Source: Verrucomicrobiia bacterium (lineage in GTDB: Bacteria; Verrucomicrobiota; Verrucomicrobiia; Verrucomicrobiales; Akkermansiaceae). From it: DNA of 38,042 nucleotides. The notes under the pieces are model-generated. The model did no database searches. It had not been told where the DNA came from and saw only the letters and a list, made by a program, of their open reading frames with translations. A program made the position numbers and the translations under genes. The stretch lies in assembly GCA_030431475.1 (NCBI GenBank), contig JAUIJD010000042.1, forward strand, positions 1-38,042, written 5' to 3'. Below are positions 37,535-38,042 of the stretch, piece after piece (the first letter of the stretch is position 1; the number at the start of each line of letters is the position of its first letter).

Positions 37535-38042
37535 ATGCTGTGGGACGATCCCGTTCGGCGGGACGGCTATGCGAACATGGCCGTCGACGAGTGGCTGCTG
37601 GAGTCGGTGGACGTGCCGGTTCTCAGAATCTATGGCTGGCAGGAGGGTTGGGGGAGCTTCGGCTATTTCGTCGAGGACGAGGAGGCGGCCCGTGCCTTGG
37701 AGGGATTGCGACGGGTGCGCCGGCGGACCGGAGGAGGAATCGTCGACCACCGGGACGACTGGACCTACACGCTGGTGGTGCCGAAGGGCGAGCCGCTGGC
37801 CGACTGCCGGGGGGGTGACAGCTACCGGCGCATCCACAAGGCTCTGGCGGAGGCGCTTTCGCCCGGTGAGGCGACGCTCACGCTCGCACCGGATCGGGGT
37901 CCGGTGCGCGGGGGGGAGTGCTTTGTGCATCCTGCGGAGCATGACGTGATGGACCTTTCGGGGCGGAAGTTGGCCGGTGCGGGGCAGCGCCGGACGCTGC
38001 ATGGACTTCTCCATCAGGGCTCCGCCGCGATCCAGCCGGAGG
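37535..38042 (+). CDS. Lipoate--protein ligase A family protein (3' end outside window)
   Basis: The frame beginning ATG 37535 (alternative GTG 37520) runs to the window edge, giving 169 residues. It shows 'YANMAVDEWLL' at the N-terminus, the lipoate-binding Arg-Arg-Thr-Gly-Gly-Gly (63-68) and 'GRKLAGAGQRR' with the conserved Lys145, followed by 'LLHQGS'. This is the biotin/lipoate A/B ligase fold; members attach lipoate or octanoate to 2-oxoacid dehydrogenase subunits and GcvH. LplA and octanoyltransferase LipM cannot be told apart without the C-terminus. It is divergent from cbiX. Confidence 0.85.
   Translation, partial: MLWDDPVRRDGYANMAVDEWLLESVDVPVLRIYGWQEGWGSFGYFVEDEEAARALEGLRRVRRRTGGGIVDHRDDWTYTLVVPKGEPLADCRGGDSYRRIHKALAEALSPGEATLTLAPDRGPVRGGECFVHPAEHDVMDLSGRKLAGAGQRRTLHGLLHQGSAAIQPE

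Noticed and set aside
37485-37949. A 154-codon plus-strand frame overlapping the lipoate ligase start
   Set aside because: The alternate frame from 37535 gives full lipoate-ligase motifs; this one is rich in Arg/Trp/Ser/Gly with no motif.

Overview
The window is a 38 kb GC-rich chromosomal segment that looks like Verrucomicrobiota. The evidence is a Minf_1886/TIGR04138-type protein (a family described as restricted to Verrucomicrobia and Planctomycetes), a secreted protease carrying the Verrucomicrobia-style 'STDLQNWTE' and D-x-D-x-D-G acidic motifs, an RGG-rich RRM protein, and dense, mostly uninterrupted coding DNA. I see no tRNA, rRNA, CRISPR array or intact insertion sequence. Species cannot be fixed from this sequence.

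Layout. (1) 1-225: the 3' end of a probable REP-associated (RAYT-like) transposase, whose stop codon lies in the first of two REP-like palindromes. (2) 240-9430: housekeeping and accessory metabolism: Hsp33-like chaperone, AEC transporter, HflK/HflC, a two-subunit Na+/solute symporter (DUF4212 plus SSS), a histone-deacetylase-like hydrolase, a PanE-like reductase, purine nucleoside phosphorylase and the Minf_1886 protein. (3) 9463-24015: MiaA, RRM protein, D-Ala-D-Ala carboxypeptidase, phosphofructokinase, Lrp/AsnC regulator, DNA polymerase I with intact proofreading motifs, a Pro/Glu-repeat envelope protein, M32 carboxypeptidase, a VWA protein, and agmatine deiminase plus N-carbamoylputrescine amidase (agmatine to putrescine) flanking a Tat-exported metallophosphoesterase. 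(4) 24076-33433: the accessory region. It holds a 196-aa single-TM protein, a divergent sigma-like protein with what looks like a duplicated region-2 domain, an exported and membrane-anchored TPR-CHAT (caspase-fold) protein, a very short TpsA-like protein, a secreted subtilisin (S8) and a TpsB outer-membrane transporter. Its spacers are markedly AT-rich and contain several perfect inverted or tandem repeats. (5) 33449-38042: EamA transporter, NadC, BirA, a CbiX chelatase with a separate DR2241-like Cys-rich partner, and the start of a lipoate-protein ligase cut by the window edge.

The most interesting unit is region 4. Its parts suggest a regulated envelope or surface system: sigma-like factor and possible anti-sigma factor for control, a caspase-fold protein displayed outside the cytoplasm, and two-partner secretion plus subtilisin for export or processing. 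The parts are seen in the sequence and the families are established; the idea that they form one system is inference from proximity. A general layout feature is that seven of eight convergent gene pairs meet within -7 to +19 nt, some sharing palindromic stop codons.
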